This document shows, piece after piece, positions 45,075 through 54,353 of a stretch of DNA of 64,000 bases (its first letter is position 1; each line of letters opens with the position of its first letter). The notes beneath the pieces were generated by a model. It did not search any database and was not told the DNA's origin. It saw only the letters and a list, made by a program, of their open reading frames with translations. The stretch spans positions 1 to 64,000 of the forward strand of contig CAJXRF010000016.1 of the NCBI GenBank assembly GCA_913058575.1, read 5' to 3'. The DNA is from an uncultured Bermanella sp. (lineage in GTDB: Bacteria > Pseudomonadota > Gammaproteobacteria > Pseudomonadales > Oceanobacteraceae). The position numbers were made by a program, and so were the translations under genes.

Positions 45075-46556
45075 CTAGTCGCACACTGTTTTACTTAATT
45101 CTATGCTGGAGGCCGCTTTATCAAATTGCAGTACACCATCATTTACACGACCCATTCTTAACATCAGCATATCTTTAAAATAGTTTTGGTATAATCGCCA
45201 AGGTAATTTATTGCCTTGTAAAGGCATTTGATCGCGTGCACGGCTAACATAGCCGGAGTTCATATCTATAAACGGAATAACGGAAGTGTTATTTTTATCA
45301 ACTGGCACACACTTATTGGTACCCGTTTTTTCCATACGATTAATCACTCGGCATACAAATTCACTGATCAAATCCGACTTCAATGTCCACGATGCATTGG
45401 TGTAGCCAAACACCATAGCCAGGTTTGGCAAATTCTCTACCAACACACCGCGATAAATCATAGAGTCTGAAAACTTAAACGCTTCACCATCTACCTTTAT
45501 TTCTATTCCGCCCATAATTTTTAAATCAAGGCCAGTAGCACTAACGACAATATCGGCATCCAAGGTTTCATTGGATTTCAGCTTAATACCATTGCTGGTA
45601 AAGGTATCTATGGTATCAGTGACCACATGGGCCTTACCCTTTCGAAGAGCCTTGAATAGATCGCCATTGGGTACAGCACACAAACGCTCATCCCATGGGT
45701 TGTATTTAGGTGTGAAATGCTTCATGTCAAAATCTTGGCCCAGTTGACGACGTGCCAGCCCGGTTAATCCTTTACGGGCTCGATTAGGGAAAGCTTTACA
45801 GTATTTATAAATAAGCATAGTGCGCGCTACATTTCTCGCACGGGTTATGCGGTACACCCACTTATTGGGCATAAATCTTCGTAACAATATGGCAAGGCCC
45901 TCTTCTTTGGGAACAGTGGCCACATAGGTAGGGCTGCGTTGCAACATAGTGACACTTTTAGCTTTTTTAGCTATTTCAGGAACCAGTGTGACTGCCGTGG
46001 CACCACTACCAATCACCACCACCTTTTTATTGGTATAGTCTAAATCTTTTGGCCAATGCTGAGGATGAATAAATTGTCCTTGGTAATTTTCTTTTCCTTT
46101 AAATTCTGGCGTAAAGCCTTTTTCATAATTGTAATAACCAGTACAACTTAAAAGAAAATTACACTTCATTTGGGTTTGTTCACCAGCCACCTCTAACTGT
46201 AGCGTCCAAGTAGCACTTTCACTGCACCATTCAATTGAAGTTACTTTATGTTGGTAGCGTATTTTTTCGGCTAAATTATTCTCAAGTGCAGCTTCTTTTA
46301 TATAGCTTAGTATCGAGCCACCATCGGCGATGGATTGCTTATCTTTCCAAGGCTTAAAGTTATAGCCAAGCGTAAACATATCGCTGTCACTGCGAATACC
46401 AGGATAACGAAATAAATCCCAAGTGCCGCCCATTTGTTCACGACTTTCTAAAATGGCTAAAGATTTTTCTGGGCAACTCTTGCTAATGTGATAAGCGGCA
46501 CCTATACCGGATAGCCCCGCACCGATAATAATTACATCTTGATACACACAATTCAT
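45075..46556 (-). CDS. AlmA-like flavin-containing (Baeyer-Villiger-type) monooxygenase
   Basis: This 493-residue flavoenzyme has the FAD Rossmann GAGLSGIG at 12-19 and NADPH Rossmann VVVIGSGATAVTLVPEIAKKA. The Baeyer-Villiger fingerprint YQGQFIHPQHWP (Tyr for Phe at the first position) lies between them. GGTWDLFRYPGIRSDSDM and the CTGYYNYE stretch closely resemble AlmA, the flavin monooxygenase of Acinetobacter and Alcanivorax linked to long-chain alkane oxidation. It heads an operon with a GST and a DsbA-like protein and has two operator-like dyads upstream. The substrate here may instead be a ketone or sterol-like compound. Confidence 0.92.
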   Translation of the reverse strand: MNCVYQDVIIIGAGLSGIGAAYHISKSCPEKSLAILESREQMGGTWDLFRYPGIRSDSDMFTLGYNFKPWKDKQSIADGGSILSYIKEAALENNLAEKIRYQHKVTSIEWCSESATWTLQLEVAGEQTQMKCNFLLSCTGYYNYEKGFTPEFKGKENYQGQFIHPQHWPKDLDYTNKKVVVIGSGATAVTLVPEIAKKAKSVTMLQRSPTYVATVPKEEGLAILLRRFMPNKWVYRITRARNVARTMLIYKYCKAFPNRARKGLTGLARRQLGQDFDMKHFTPKYNPWDERLCAVPNGDLFKALRKGKAHVVTDTIDTFTSNGIKLKSNETLDADIVVSATGLDLKIMGGIEIKVDGEAFKFSDSMIYRGVLVENLPNLAMVFGYTNASWTLKSDLISEFVCRVINRMEKTGTNKCVPVDKNNTSVIPFIDMNSGYVSRARDQMPLQGNKLPWRLYQNYFKDMLMLRMGRVNDGVLQFDKAASSIELSKTVCD

Positions 46557-46609
46557 AATTCATCCATTACAACGATTAGGGTCAAAGTTACTTGCTAGCC
46601 AATTTATAA

Positions 46610-46626
46610 TGGCATAAACAGTGTCA
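46610..46626. promoter_or_regulatory. TetR-type operator upstream of the almA-like operon, proximal
   Basis: TGGCATAAACAGTGTCA matches the consensus at 15 of 17 positions, 54 bases upstream of the start codon. Confidence 0.6.
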
Positions 46627-46659
46627 AATAAAACCAGCCCCATAATGCCCAAAATATAT

Positions 46660-46676
46660 TGGCATGTACAGTGCCA
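46660..46676. promoter_or_regulatory. TetR-type operator upstream of the almA-like operon, distal
   Basis: TGGCATGTACAGTGCCA has perfect TGGCA/TGCCA arms and matches at 12 of 17 positions. Its centre lies 50 bases from that of the proximal site. Confidence 0.5.
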
Positions 46677-46775
46677 CAATATGAATATATTTTATTTTTA
46701 GAAAATAATCATTGATGACTAGGCTAAAACCCATGAAAACAAACACTTAAATACTAAACAGTAAATTAATTAAAT

Positions 46776-47759
46776 TTAGGAAAGATCTAAACTTTTAATC
46801 TCTGAAGGTATATCTAGGCTAATAAAATGACTGGAGTTTTTCGTTTGAATGACCTGAAGGTGACTACCTGCCCTGTTTGCGCTTCTCAGCATTAAGCGCT
46901 TACTTAACACTGAATCCCTGGCGCCAAGTAAGATGTACCCTCCTTTAACATTTCCCAGGATGTCCATGCGATTTTGTAGCGGCCAACTAAGCATATTTTT
47001 AACATTCCGCATCAACACTCCTGCGCTCTTTGCACTAAACAATAACCCTTGTAGCAAATGAGTTTTACGTTCATTAACTGGCCCCATTTTCTTAATGGTG
47101 CTATAGGATAATTCCGACTTAGCCAAGCGGTAAACTAAAAAAGGAAAAACCAACAATATGGCTTTTGATGCCATAATATCCAACCATTTAGGGAGGTTAT
47201 GAAATTTTGATACGGGTGCTTCCGGTAATATAGGCGCTTCTAGAATCACCTGAGCCTCTGCAAAGAGCTGGGGTGCCTGCTTTATAGCTTCAATCACCAC
47301 CGCCCCACCACGACTGTGCCCATGAAGTAAAATATTATGATGGCTCGATAAATTTTCCACAGCTTGAATTAACACCGCGGCATCATATTCAATAGTACAT
47401 TCGTCAAAGGGAATCAGCGCTTGCCAGCTTGCATTTTTAATGGGCTTATTCTTAACCGGTGCATGATAGTCACAACTATTAATAAAAATAAGCTCGCCAT
47501 CTTGTGGCTTATATAGTTCGCTAAAATAGCGATGATCTTCTAACCAACCGTGCATACAGATAATGGTGCGCGGTTTCTCACCCTCCTGCTGAGAGGCCTT
47601 TTTGTAGGCCACCACAGACTTACCCACTGCATAGAGCTCACCACAGTATTCTTCATGATTTTTATGTGGGGTTTTAAAGTGAAGGATTCGATACCGATAC
47701 ACACTGATTGAAATAAACATCAAAGCGCTTAAAGCCACCACAAATTGAAACTCGTTCAT
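46776..47759 (-). CDS. membrane-anchored alpha/beta hydrolase
   Basis: This 327-residue protein has an N-terminal hydrophobic anchor (FQFVVALSALMFISISVYRY). Its alpha/beta hydrolase core shows the oxyanion-side HGWLEDHRYF, the nucleophile elbow LLHGHSRGGAVV, and a late acid/His pair (LGARDSVL, KNSSHFISLD). It diverges from the DUF1302 gene across a region with two operators, so both may be controlled together. Esterase or lipase is likely; substrate unknown. Confidence 0.82.
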   Translation of the reverse strand: MNEFQFVVALSALMFISISVYRYRILHFKTPHKNHEEYCGELYAVGKSVVAYKKASQQEGEKPRTIICMHGWLEDHRYFSELYKPQDGELIFINSCDYHAPVKNKPIKNASWQALIPFDECTIEYDAAVLIQAVENLSSHHNILLHGHSRGGAVVIEAIKQAPQLFAEAQVILEAPILPEAPVSKFHNLPKWLDIMASKAILLVFPFLVYRLAKSELSYSTIKKMGPVNERKTHLLQGLLFSAKSAGVLMRNVKNMLSWPLQNRMDILGNVKGGYILLGARDSVLSKRLMLRSANRAGSHLQVIQTKNSSHFISLDIPSEIKSLDLS

Positions 47760-48033
47760 AACACTGCTCTATTGTTAATTAGGTGTTCAAAAAGGCAGGT
47801 GAATCACACACCCGTAAATGACATGGCGTAGCTCACCACCTCTCCTATTTTCACACGCCAAAGACGATCAAAATTAAGATAAATCAGCCCTTTTAGGGCT
47901 ATAGCACCGCCCCATACGCCTTTTCTTTCTTGCCCGTTAAAAATACTCTCCACTAGAAATCCCTTCTTAAGCCTTACTAATCCTAGGCAAGTGCACATCC
48001 CCTACTAAGTGCAAGATTGTCAAAATAACCTAT

Positions 48034-48050
48034 TGACACTAAAAGTGTCA
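48034..48050. promoter_or_regulatory. TetR-type operator, first of two upstream of the DUF1302-DUF1329 operon
   Basis: TGACACTAAAAGTGTCA has perfect TTGACAC/GTGTCAA arms when one flanking base each side is included, and matches the consensus at 14 of 17 positions. It is the most symmetric copy and lies between the divergent hydrolase and DUF1302 genes. Confidence 0.65.
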
Positions 48051-48059
48051 AATTAGTTT

Positions 48060-48076
48060 TGACATAATAGATGCCA
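48060..48076. promoter_or_regulatory. TetR-type operator, second of two upstream of the DUF1302-DUF1329 operon
   Basis: TGACATAATAGATGCCA matches the consensus at 12 of 17 positions; centre 26 bases from the first site. Confidence 0.5.
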
Positions 48077-48121
48077 TAATAAATACTGGCACCAGGCTCA
48101 AAATATTATGGGGTTTAAGTG

Positions 48122-48253
48122 ATGAAGGCTCTGCGGCTCATAAATGCTCATGACTCGGTTTATTTTGGTTTTGTAGATATAAGTAATTTATTTTTAAACG
48201 GAAAAATCATAAGCATGGAAGATCACCCCTACAAAGCAAGCGATCTAGATTAG
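48122..48253 (+). CDS. possible 43-residue ORF
   Basis: ATG at 48122, with GGGG nearby, opens a 43-codon frame (MKALRLINAHDSVYFGFVDI...) ending TAG at 48251. It lies between the operators and the DUF1302 gene and could be a leader peptide or chance. No recognised family. Confidence 0.25.
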   Translation: MKALRLINAHDSVYFGFVDISNLFLNGKIISMEDHPYKASDLD

Positions 48254-48324
48254 CAAATGCCTAACACAAAAGTGCAAAGCGCCAAATCGAAAGACAACCT
48301 AAAATAACAACAAGAGGTAATAAG

Positions 48325-50214
48325 ATGAAATCCAATCCTATGCATAAGACTCTCGGAGCTAAAAAATTACTAGCACTGGCGATTCCACTGCTAGCCGCCA
48401 CACAAGCCCAAGCCTTTGAATTTAACATGGGCGAAGTAGAGGGGCGTTTCGATAGTCAAATTTCTATGGGGTCAAGCTGGCGTGTTGAGTCACAAGATGA
48501 AAGCCTACTAACAAACGTTGATGGTGAAAGCAGCAATAGTGATGATGCCAACAAAAACTATCAATCAGGTGATACATTTTCTGAAGTCTTTAAAGCCAAC
48601 CATGAATTAGAATTTAACTACCAGAATTTCGGAGGCTTTATTCGCGGGAAGTATTGGTATGACTCGGCTCTTGCTAATAACAGTGTAGATTACGGCCATA
48701 GTGCCACGCTTGATAATGATGGTGCTGGGGGCGAGCCAGTTGATTATAACCACCCGAATGAAACACTTGATGATTCCGATTTTAATGACCTATCTAAAGC
48801 TAAAGGTGCCACTTTATTAGATGCCTATATTTACGGCGCGTTTGACATAAACGACATGGCCTTAGATATTCGCTTAGGCCGTCAAGTGATAAGTTGGGGG
48901 GAAAGCACCTTTATTCGTGGCGGGGTAAACATAATTAACCCTGTTGATGCAGTCGCGCTTACTCGTCCAGGCGCTGAAATAAAAGAAGGACTGTTACCGG
49001 TTAATATGGCTTATGCCAATGTGGGTCTAACGGATAACTTAAGCGCTGAAGCTTTTTATCAATTAGAGTTTCAAGAAACAGTTATCCCTGCTTGCGGCAC
49101 CTATTTCTCAAGTAACGACTATGTTTCAGATGGTTGTAATACAATTTCAGTGGCCGATGGACAAACCAGTGTCGCTCGGGATGAAAACGGTGTTCGAAAA
49201 GCCTCAGACACAGGTCAATATGGTCTAGCATTTCGCTACATAGCCGAAGACCTTGGTAATACTGAGTTTGGCTTATATGCATTAAACGTACATAGCCGCA
49301 CTCCTATCGTGAATGTAAATCGACATGATGTCGATGGTGCCGAACAATCCCAAATCGCACAAACTGGCATAGCTCAATTCAGCGCCCTTGGTGCTCCGAC
49401 TATGGCTGCTTTGGGTTTTAATTCTGTTCAAGAATATGTCACGGCATTAACCATTAATGCTTTCGCTGATAATACGACCTACTTCGTTGAGTACCCAGAA
49501 GATGTTCAAGTACTTGGCTTAAGCTTTTCCAGTAACATAGGTTCTGTGGCGGTATCTGGTGAGTTAAGTCACACCCTAGATCAACCCGTACAAATTAATG
49601 GCCCTATGTTGGTAGCTGCGTCATTAACTGGCCAATCCACATCTACCCAGCTTACCGAACAAATGTCTGAAGTACCTTTAGGTGGTGATATCTCAGGCGC
49701 CGATAATTTTGATATCTCGCAAATACAATTCACAGTCATTAAAACTTTTGACCAAGTATTAGGTGCTAATCAAATGACTTTAATTGGTGAAGCTGGTTAC
49801 ACCTTTATTAACAGTTTTGAAGAAGGAGATGACGCTACCAAATATGGTCGTTCAGATATTTTTGGTACCTTTGGTGAAAATGCTGATGGCTCACCAAATC
49901 CAGGTAATGTTGACGACGGTTTTGTTACCGAAGACTCATGGGGTTACCGAGCTCGCTTAGAGGCAAAATACATCAACGTATTCTCTGGCACCAATATCAC
50001 ACCTACACTATCTTGGAGCGAAGATGTAAGTGGTTATGCTCCACAACCCGGTGGCAATTTCAATGAAGGCCAGCAATCAATTGGCTTTAGCGTTGAAGCG
50101 ACTTACCTAGAGTCCTACACAGCCAACCTATCTTATACACAATACATGGGAGGAGATTACAGCTTAATCAGTGATCACGATTACGCTTCCATGAGCCTAG
50201 GCATGCAGTTCTAA
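48325..50214 (+). CDS. DUF1302-family outer-membrane protein
   Basis: This 629-residue protein has a signal peptide (LLALAIPLLAATQAQA). Its DUF1302 hallmarks are the N-terminal EGRFDSQISMGSSWRVE, the central LDAYIYGAFDINDMALDIRLGRQVISWGE and FIRGGVNIINPVDA, and a C-terminal strand ending in Phe (YASMSLGMQF). It is probably a beta-barrel in the outer membrane. GAGGTAA lies before the ATG. DUF1302 proteins co-occur with DUF1329 and with genes for hydrophobic substrates (alkanes, sterols, aromatics), suggesting transport. Substrate unknown. Confidence 0.9.
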   Translation: MKSNPMHKTLGAKKLLALAIPLLAATQAQAFEFNMGEVEGRFDSQISMGSSWRVESQDESLLTNVDGESSNSDDANKNYQSGDTFSEVFKANHELEFNYQNFGGFIRGKYWYDSALANNSVDYGHSATLDNDGAGGEPVDYNHPNETLDDSDFNDLSKAKGATLLDAYIYGAFDINDMALDIRLGRQVISWGESTFIRGGVNIINPVDAVALTRPGAEIKEGLLPVNMAYANVGLTDNLSAEAFYQLEFQETVIPACGTYFSSNDYVSDGCNTISVADGQTSVARDENGVRKASDTGQYGLAFRYIAEDLGNTEFGLYALNVHSRTPIVNVNRHDVDGAEQSQIAQTGIAQFSALGAPTMAALGFNSVQEYVTALTINAFADNTTYFVEYPEDVQVLGLSFSSNIGSVAVSGELSHTLDQPVQINGPMLVAASLTGQSTSTQLTEQMSEVPLGGDISGADNFDISQIQFTVIKTFDQVLGANQMTLIGEAGYTFINSFEEGDDATKYGRSDIFGTFGENADGSPNPGNVDDGFVTEDSWGYRARLEAKYINVFSGTNITPTLSWSEDVSGYAPQPGGNFNEGQQSIGFSVEATYLESYTANLSYTQYMGGDYSLISDHDYASMSLGMQF

Positions 50215-50281
50215 TATTCCAATATTTGATTTAAATAAATTAAGACAAGCAAGGAAACTTGTTTGTCTTTAGGTACTCGAT

Positions 50282-51625
50282 ATGAAAATAAAAAGCATCA
50301 TCACTGCATTAATGATTACATTAAGCAGTAGCAGCGTATGGGCTAAAGTAAGCCCGGTTGAAGTACAGAAACTCGGTAAGGAACTAACACCAATCGGCGC
50401 TCAAGTAGCAGGCAATGCCAGTGGCGCTATTCCCACTTATGAAGGCGGCTTAAAACAAAATAAAAAAGCAAATCCTATGAGGGATATTTTTGCCCATGAA
50501 AAACCCCTCTATACCATTACCCATAAAAATTTAGATCAATACAAAGACCACCTTACCCAAGGGCAGCTGGCATTATTTGAAAAATACCCAACTAGCTATA
50601 AGATGCCTATCTACCCTACTCATAGAACCGCATCTTACCCAGATAACATTTACCACAAAGCACGAAAAAACGCTTCACAGGCGCAGTTAGTTGACGGAGG
50701 AAATGGCATTGTAAATTTTGATGAAACCGTGCCTTTTGCCATTCCAAAAAATGGATTAGAAGTAATCTGGAACCATATTAGTCGCTTTCGTGGTGGCTCT
50801 ATTCAACGAAATTTAGCACTCATTCCAGTGGAGCACGATGGCAATTATGTTCCCGTTAAATTGCGGGCACAGTTAACCTCTCCACAATATTTAAAAGGTG
50901 GATTTGATGCTAAAAAAGATGACAATATTTTATTTTATTATCGCTCATCAGTAAAATCGCCTGCGCGTTTAACCGGTAACGTGTTATTAGTGCACGAAAC
51001 CATTGATCAGGTATCACAGCCAAGAATGGCCTGGGCCTATAACTCAGGGCAGCGTCGAGTCCGTCGAGCTCCGCAAGCGGCATACGATGCACCATCACAA
51101 GCAGCAGGAGGTTTACGAACATCCGATCAGGTGGATATGTATAACGGAGCGCCTAATAAATATAACTGGAAGCTGCTGGGTAAAAAGGAAATTTACATCC
51201 CTTACAATTCCTACAAGCTCGCAGACCCACAGTTAAATTACAGCGATATTGTTCAGCCTGGGCATATCAATCAAGATTTCACTCGCTATGAGTTACACCG
51301 AGTTTGGCAAGTGGAAGCACAATTAAAAGACACCGAGCGCCATATTTACAGCAAGCGTACCTACTACATAGATGAGGACAGCTGGCAAATTGCCATCGCC
51401 GAACATTATGACAATCACGACCTTTTATGGCGCGTGTCTGAAGGCCATGCGATGCAATTTGTGAATGCAAATACACTTTGGTATGCCTCATCGACTAATT
51501 ACGATTTATTATCTGGTCGTTATCTAGTGGAGTTAAATAACGAAGAAAGTAAACCGTTTAATTTTGGAAAGAAAGCTAAACGTAAGGAATTTACCGCCGC
51601 AGCCATTAGACGCAGTGGTCGTTAA
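50282..51625 (+). CDS. DUF1329-family exported protein
   Basis: This 447-residue protein has a signal peptide (ITALMITLSSSSVWA). DUF1329 features include LGKELTPIGAQVAGNASGAIPTYEGG, the central AWAYNSGQRRVRRAPQAAYD and RYELHRVWQVEAQLKDTERHIYSKRTYYIDEDSWQI. These are LolA/LolB-like folds proposed to carry hydrophobic ligands in the periplasm. It lies 67 bases after DUF1302 and ends at a terminator, so the two form one operon. Confidence 0.92.
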   Translation: MKIKSIITALMITLSSSSVWAKVSPVEVQKLGKELTPIGAQVAGNASGAIPTYEGGLKQNKKANPMRDIFAHEKPLYTITHKNLDQYKDHLTQGQLALFEKYPTSYKMPIYPTHRTASYPDNIYHKARKNASQAQLVDGGNGIVNFDETVPFAIPKNGLEVIWNHISRFRGGSIQRNLALIPVEHDGNYVPVKLRAQLTSPQYLKGGFDAKKDDNILFYYRSSVKSPARLTGNVLLVHETIDQVSQPRMAWAYNSGQRRVRRAPQAAYDAPSQAAGGLRTSDQVDMYNGAPNKYNWKLLGKKEIYIPYNSYKLADPQLNYSDIVQPGHINQDFTRYELHRVWQVEAQLKDTERHIYSKRTYYIDEDSWQIAIAEHYDNHDLLWRVSEGHAMQFVNANTLWYASSTNYDLLSGRYLVELNNEESKPFNFGKKAKRKEFTAAAIRRSGR

Positions 51626-51631
51626 GTAATA

Positions 51632-51662
51632 AAGGCTTAGCTCAACAAGTTAAGCCTATTTA
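51632..51662 (+). terminator. terminator after DUF1329
   Basis: AGGCTTA pairs with TAAGCCT (one extra T) around GCTCAACAAGT, then a short T-rich tail. It separates the DUF1302-DUF1329 operon from the second sulfatase. Confidence 0.65.
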
Positions 51663-51745
51663 TTCGCTCTTATCTTTACTGATTCATTATCCCTTCCATT
51701 AAAATGAACTGGGATAATAGGATAAGAGCCAGCATGTAAATTATT

Positions 51746-51762
51746 AGACATGAAGAGTGTCA
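51746..51762. promoter_or_regulatory. TetR-type operator upstream of sulfatase 2
   Basis: AGACATGAAGAGTGTCA matches the consensus at 15 of 17 positions. It ends 18 bases before the ATG at 51781, so a bound regulator would block the start region directly. Confidence 0.6.
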
Positions 51763-51780
51763 AGGCACAGAAGGTTTATC

Positions 51781-53433
51781 ATGAAGTTTTTAAAGTGGAG
51801 CGCCATTACCCTAGTGGTATTAGTGGCTGTTGGATATTTTCAACGAACAAATATTTTATTAGTACTACCAGGCATCATTGATGAGGCTAAAAATCCAATT
51901 GCACAAAATAAAAAAATCATTTGGTCTCAACCTGATGAGTCGGCCCCTATTCAGAATCCGTCCGAACGCCCGCCTAATATTGTATTAATTATTGCCGATG
52001 ATTTGGGTTGGAACGATATCACTTTAAACGGTGGAGGAGTGGATGGCGGATCTATGCCCACCCCTAATATTAATGAGCTGGCCCAAAACGGTGTTAACTT
52101 CACCAAAGGCTATACAGCAGACGGCACCTGCGCGCCTTCTCGTGCCGCTATTATGACTGGCCGATATGGTACACGTTTTGGGTTTGAGTCCACCCCCGTT
52201 CCTACTGGCATGTCACAAGCTGTTTCCATGTTGGCACAAAAGAGAGATTTTGAACCTGAGATTATCTTTAGCAGTGAAGATGACAGACTGCCCTTTGAAG
52301 AACTAGGCATGCCCAGTAGCGAACAAACCATTGCTGAAATCCTAAAAGATAAAGGCTATCAAACAGGCCATATAGGGAAATGGCATTTAGGCCGAGGCGA
52401 AGGCATGTTGCCCCAAGATCAAGGTTTTGATGATGCCTTATTAATGGCCAGTGGTTTGTACTTAGCAGAAGATGATCCCAATTCCGTAGCCGCGCAAAAA
52501 GACAGCAATGGTTACAATAAATTTATCTGGGCAGCCATGAAGCATGCTGCCAGCTTTAATGGTTTAGATCGTTTCAAGCCTGACGGTTACATCACTGACT
52601 ACTATACGGATGAAGCCGTTAAGTTTATTGAAATCAATAAAGACCGCCCCTTTTATCTAAATTTGGCTCATTGGGCACCTCACAACCCACTACAAGCTTT
52701 AAAATCCGACTACGATTCACTGCCACAAATAAAAGACCATACCGAACGCGTTTATGCTGCCATGATTAAATCTCTTGATCGCAGCGTTGGACGAGTAACA
52801 CAAGCACTTAAAGATAATGGCATTGAAGATAATACCATGGTGATTTTTGTATCGGATAATGGCGGAACCAATATGATAAACCTACCAGAAATCAATCAAC
52901 CGTATCGTGGTTGGAAAATCACTTTTTTTGAAGGGGGCATTCGAACACCCTTTTTTGTTAAATGGCCAGCGCAATTGGCAAAGGGCACTGTGGTCGATGA
53001 ACCTGTTCATCATACCGATATATTTCCAACAATAGCCGCAGCCAGTGGCGCACACTTGCCTAGTGACAGAAAGCTCGATGGTGTGAACCTTATTCCCCAT
53101 GCACAAGGCGCACAAACAGGTCCATTACATAAAGCCTTGTTCTGGCGCCATGACCATTACCAAGCTGTTCTGGCCGATGGCTGGAAACTACAGGTTAATA
53201 AACGCCCCGATAAAACATGGCTATTTAACTTAAATATAGACCCCACCGAACAGAAAAACATAAGCACTCAGCATCCAGAAAAAGTGGCAGAGCTCATGAG
53301 CTTATTGGCTCAACACAACAGCGAACAAATGGCGGCAAGGTGGACATCAGTATTAGAAGTGCCGGTCAATATTGATAAAACCGATGAGATGGGCTGGGCG
53401 CAAGGGGATGACTATATTTATTATCCAAACTAA
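51781..53433 (+). CDS. exported Cys-type sulfatase 2
   Basis: The frame opens with GTG at 51757, but the ATG at 51781 follows AGAAGG at 6 bases; about 550 residues. An N-terminal hydrophobic segment (WSAITLVVLVAVGYF) acts as signal or anchor. Metal-site IADDLG, formylglycine motif C117-A-P-S-R in TADGTCAPSRAAIMTG, HIGKWHLGRGE and IFVSDNGGTN follow in the usual order. It lacks the C-terminal anchor of sulfatase 1. It hydrolyses sulfate esters once Cys117 is converted to formylglycine. An operator lies just upstream. Confidence 0.93.
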   Translation: MKFLKWSAITLVVLVAVGYFQRTNILLVLPGIIDEAKNPIAQNKKIIWSQPDESAPIQNPSERPPNIVLIIADDLGWNDITLNGGGVDGGSMPTPNINELAQNGVNFTKGYTADGTCAPSRAAIMTGRYGTRFGFESTPVPTGMSQAVSMLAQKRDFEPEIIFSSEDDRLPFEELGMPSSEQTIAEILKDKGYQTGHIGKWHLGRGEGMLPQDQGFDDALLMASGLYLAEDDPNSVAAQKDSNGYNKFIWAAMKHAASFNGLDRFKPDGYITDYYTDEAVKFIEINKDRPFYLNLAHWAPHNPLQALKSDYDSLPQIKDHTERVYAAMIKSLDRSVGRVTQALKDNGIEDNTMVIFVSDNGGTNMINLPEINQPYRGWKITFFEGGIRTPFFVKWPAQLAKGTVVDEPVHHTDIFPTIAAASGAHLPSDRKLDGVNLIPHAQGAQTGPLHKALFWRHDHYQAVLADGWKLQVNKRPDKTWLFNLNIDPTEQKNISTQHPEKVAELMSLLAQHNSEQMAARWTSVLEVPVNIDKTDEMGWAQGDDYIYYPN

Positions 53434-53445
53434 ATAATTTACAAA

Positions 53446-53478
53446 GCAAGTGAGCTGTAAACTGGCTGGCTCACTTGC
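53446..53478 (+). terminator. hairpin after sulfatase 2
   Basis: GCAAGTGAGC pairs exactly with GCTCACTTGC around 13 bases. There is no strong T tract, so termination may be partial. Confidence 0.6.
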
Positions 53479-53616
53479 ACATTGACGGATGAATATCTTC
53501 AAGTGTTTAATAGCCTCCCTTTGCAACTGGAATGCTTTTACTCTGTCAAAGTTAATCCATTTTTTAGCGATTAATTCAGATCCATTAGCGTAAATAATAT
53601 TGGGCCGGAGAGCACA

Positions 53617-54222
53617 ATGACGAGTTCAGAAAACACACAAGCCATCCCGCAAAAAACAGATGGTCGAAAACTGCGCGCCAGCAATAGCCGACAAAAGATT
53701 GTAGATGCCATGCTGTCTTTGGTGAGAGTGGGAGACATCGCTCCTAGCGCCGAAAGTGTCGCCAGTACCGCTGATGTAGGTTTAAGAACTGTATTTAGGC
53801 GCTTCACTGAAATGGAAGTGTTGTACCGAGAGATGATCATAGAGGTACAAAAAATATTTGCCCCTGAGGTATTTATTCCTTTTGAAACTCACCAATGGCA
53901 AGAGCAGCTACAGGAGTTTTCAGACAGAAAAACGGCCATTTACGAAAAAATAATGCCTTACCGAGTAGCCGCTAAGTATCACAAGCATCACTCAGAGTTC
54001 ATGAAAGAAAACCTTATTAAATGGAATGATATTGAGCGAAAACTGCTGGCCAAGATAGTGCCCAGCAAAATTAAAAATGATCTTACACTTTTTAACGCAT
54101 TGGACTTAAGTTTAAGTTTTGATAGCTGGTTACAGCTCAGGCTCGATCAAGGTCTCACGCCAAAACAGGCTGCCAAAACTAAAAAAAGGATGATTAACGC
54201 CCTATTGGGGGATTTCTACTAA
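53617..54222 (+). CDS. TetR-family regulator 1
   Basis: This 201-residue protein has an N-terminal helix-turn-helix (RQKIVDAMLSLVRVGDIAPS, then SVASTADVGLRTVFRRFTEMEVLYREM) and a helical ligand-binding domain. It is a close tandem relative of the next gene; both share DGRKLR, VGLRTVFRRF and the SFD(S/T)W motif. It is a candidate regulator of the operator set described here. Only a weak half-site (CTGTCA) lies upstream of it. Confidence 0.9.
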   Translation: MTSSENTQAIPQKTDGRKLRASNSRQKIVDAMLSLVRVGDIAPSAESVASTADVGLRTVFRRFTEMEVLYREMIIEVQKIFAPEVFIPFETHQWQEQLQEFSDRKTAIYEKIMPYRVAAKYHKHHSEFMKENLIKWNDIERKLLAKIVPSKIKNDLTLFNALDLSLSFDSWLQLRLDQGLTPKQAAKTKKRMINALLGDFY

Positions 54223-54267
54223 GCATATAACCCCACTACCACTTATCAGAACTTGTTGCTAATCTAT

Positions 54268-54284
54268 TGACTTTAAATATGTCA
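54268..54284. promoter_or_regulatory. TetR-type operator upstream of TetR 2
   Basis: TGACTTTAAATATGTCA has TGAC(T)/(A)TGTCA arms and matches the consensus at 12 of 17 positions. It lies 70 bases before the TetR 2 start, which suggests autoregulation. Confidence 0.5.
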
Positions 54285-54353
54285 TAATACCTAGACCGAT
54301 TCAGAAACAGCATAAATAGTGGATTCAGGCCCGCCTGCCACTAAGAGAAGACC

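Noticed and set aside
47804-47998. 64-residue minus-strand ORF before the alpha/beta hydrolase gene
   Set aside because: Odd composition, no ribosome-binding site and no recognisable family; it lies in the divergent promoter region.
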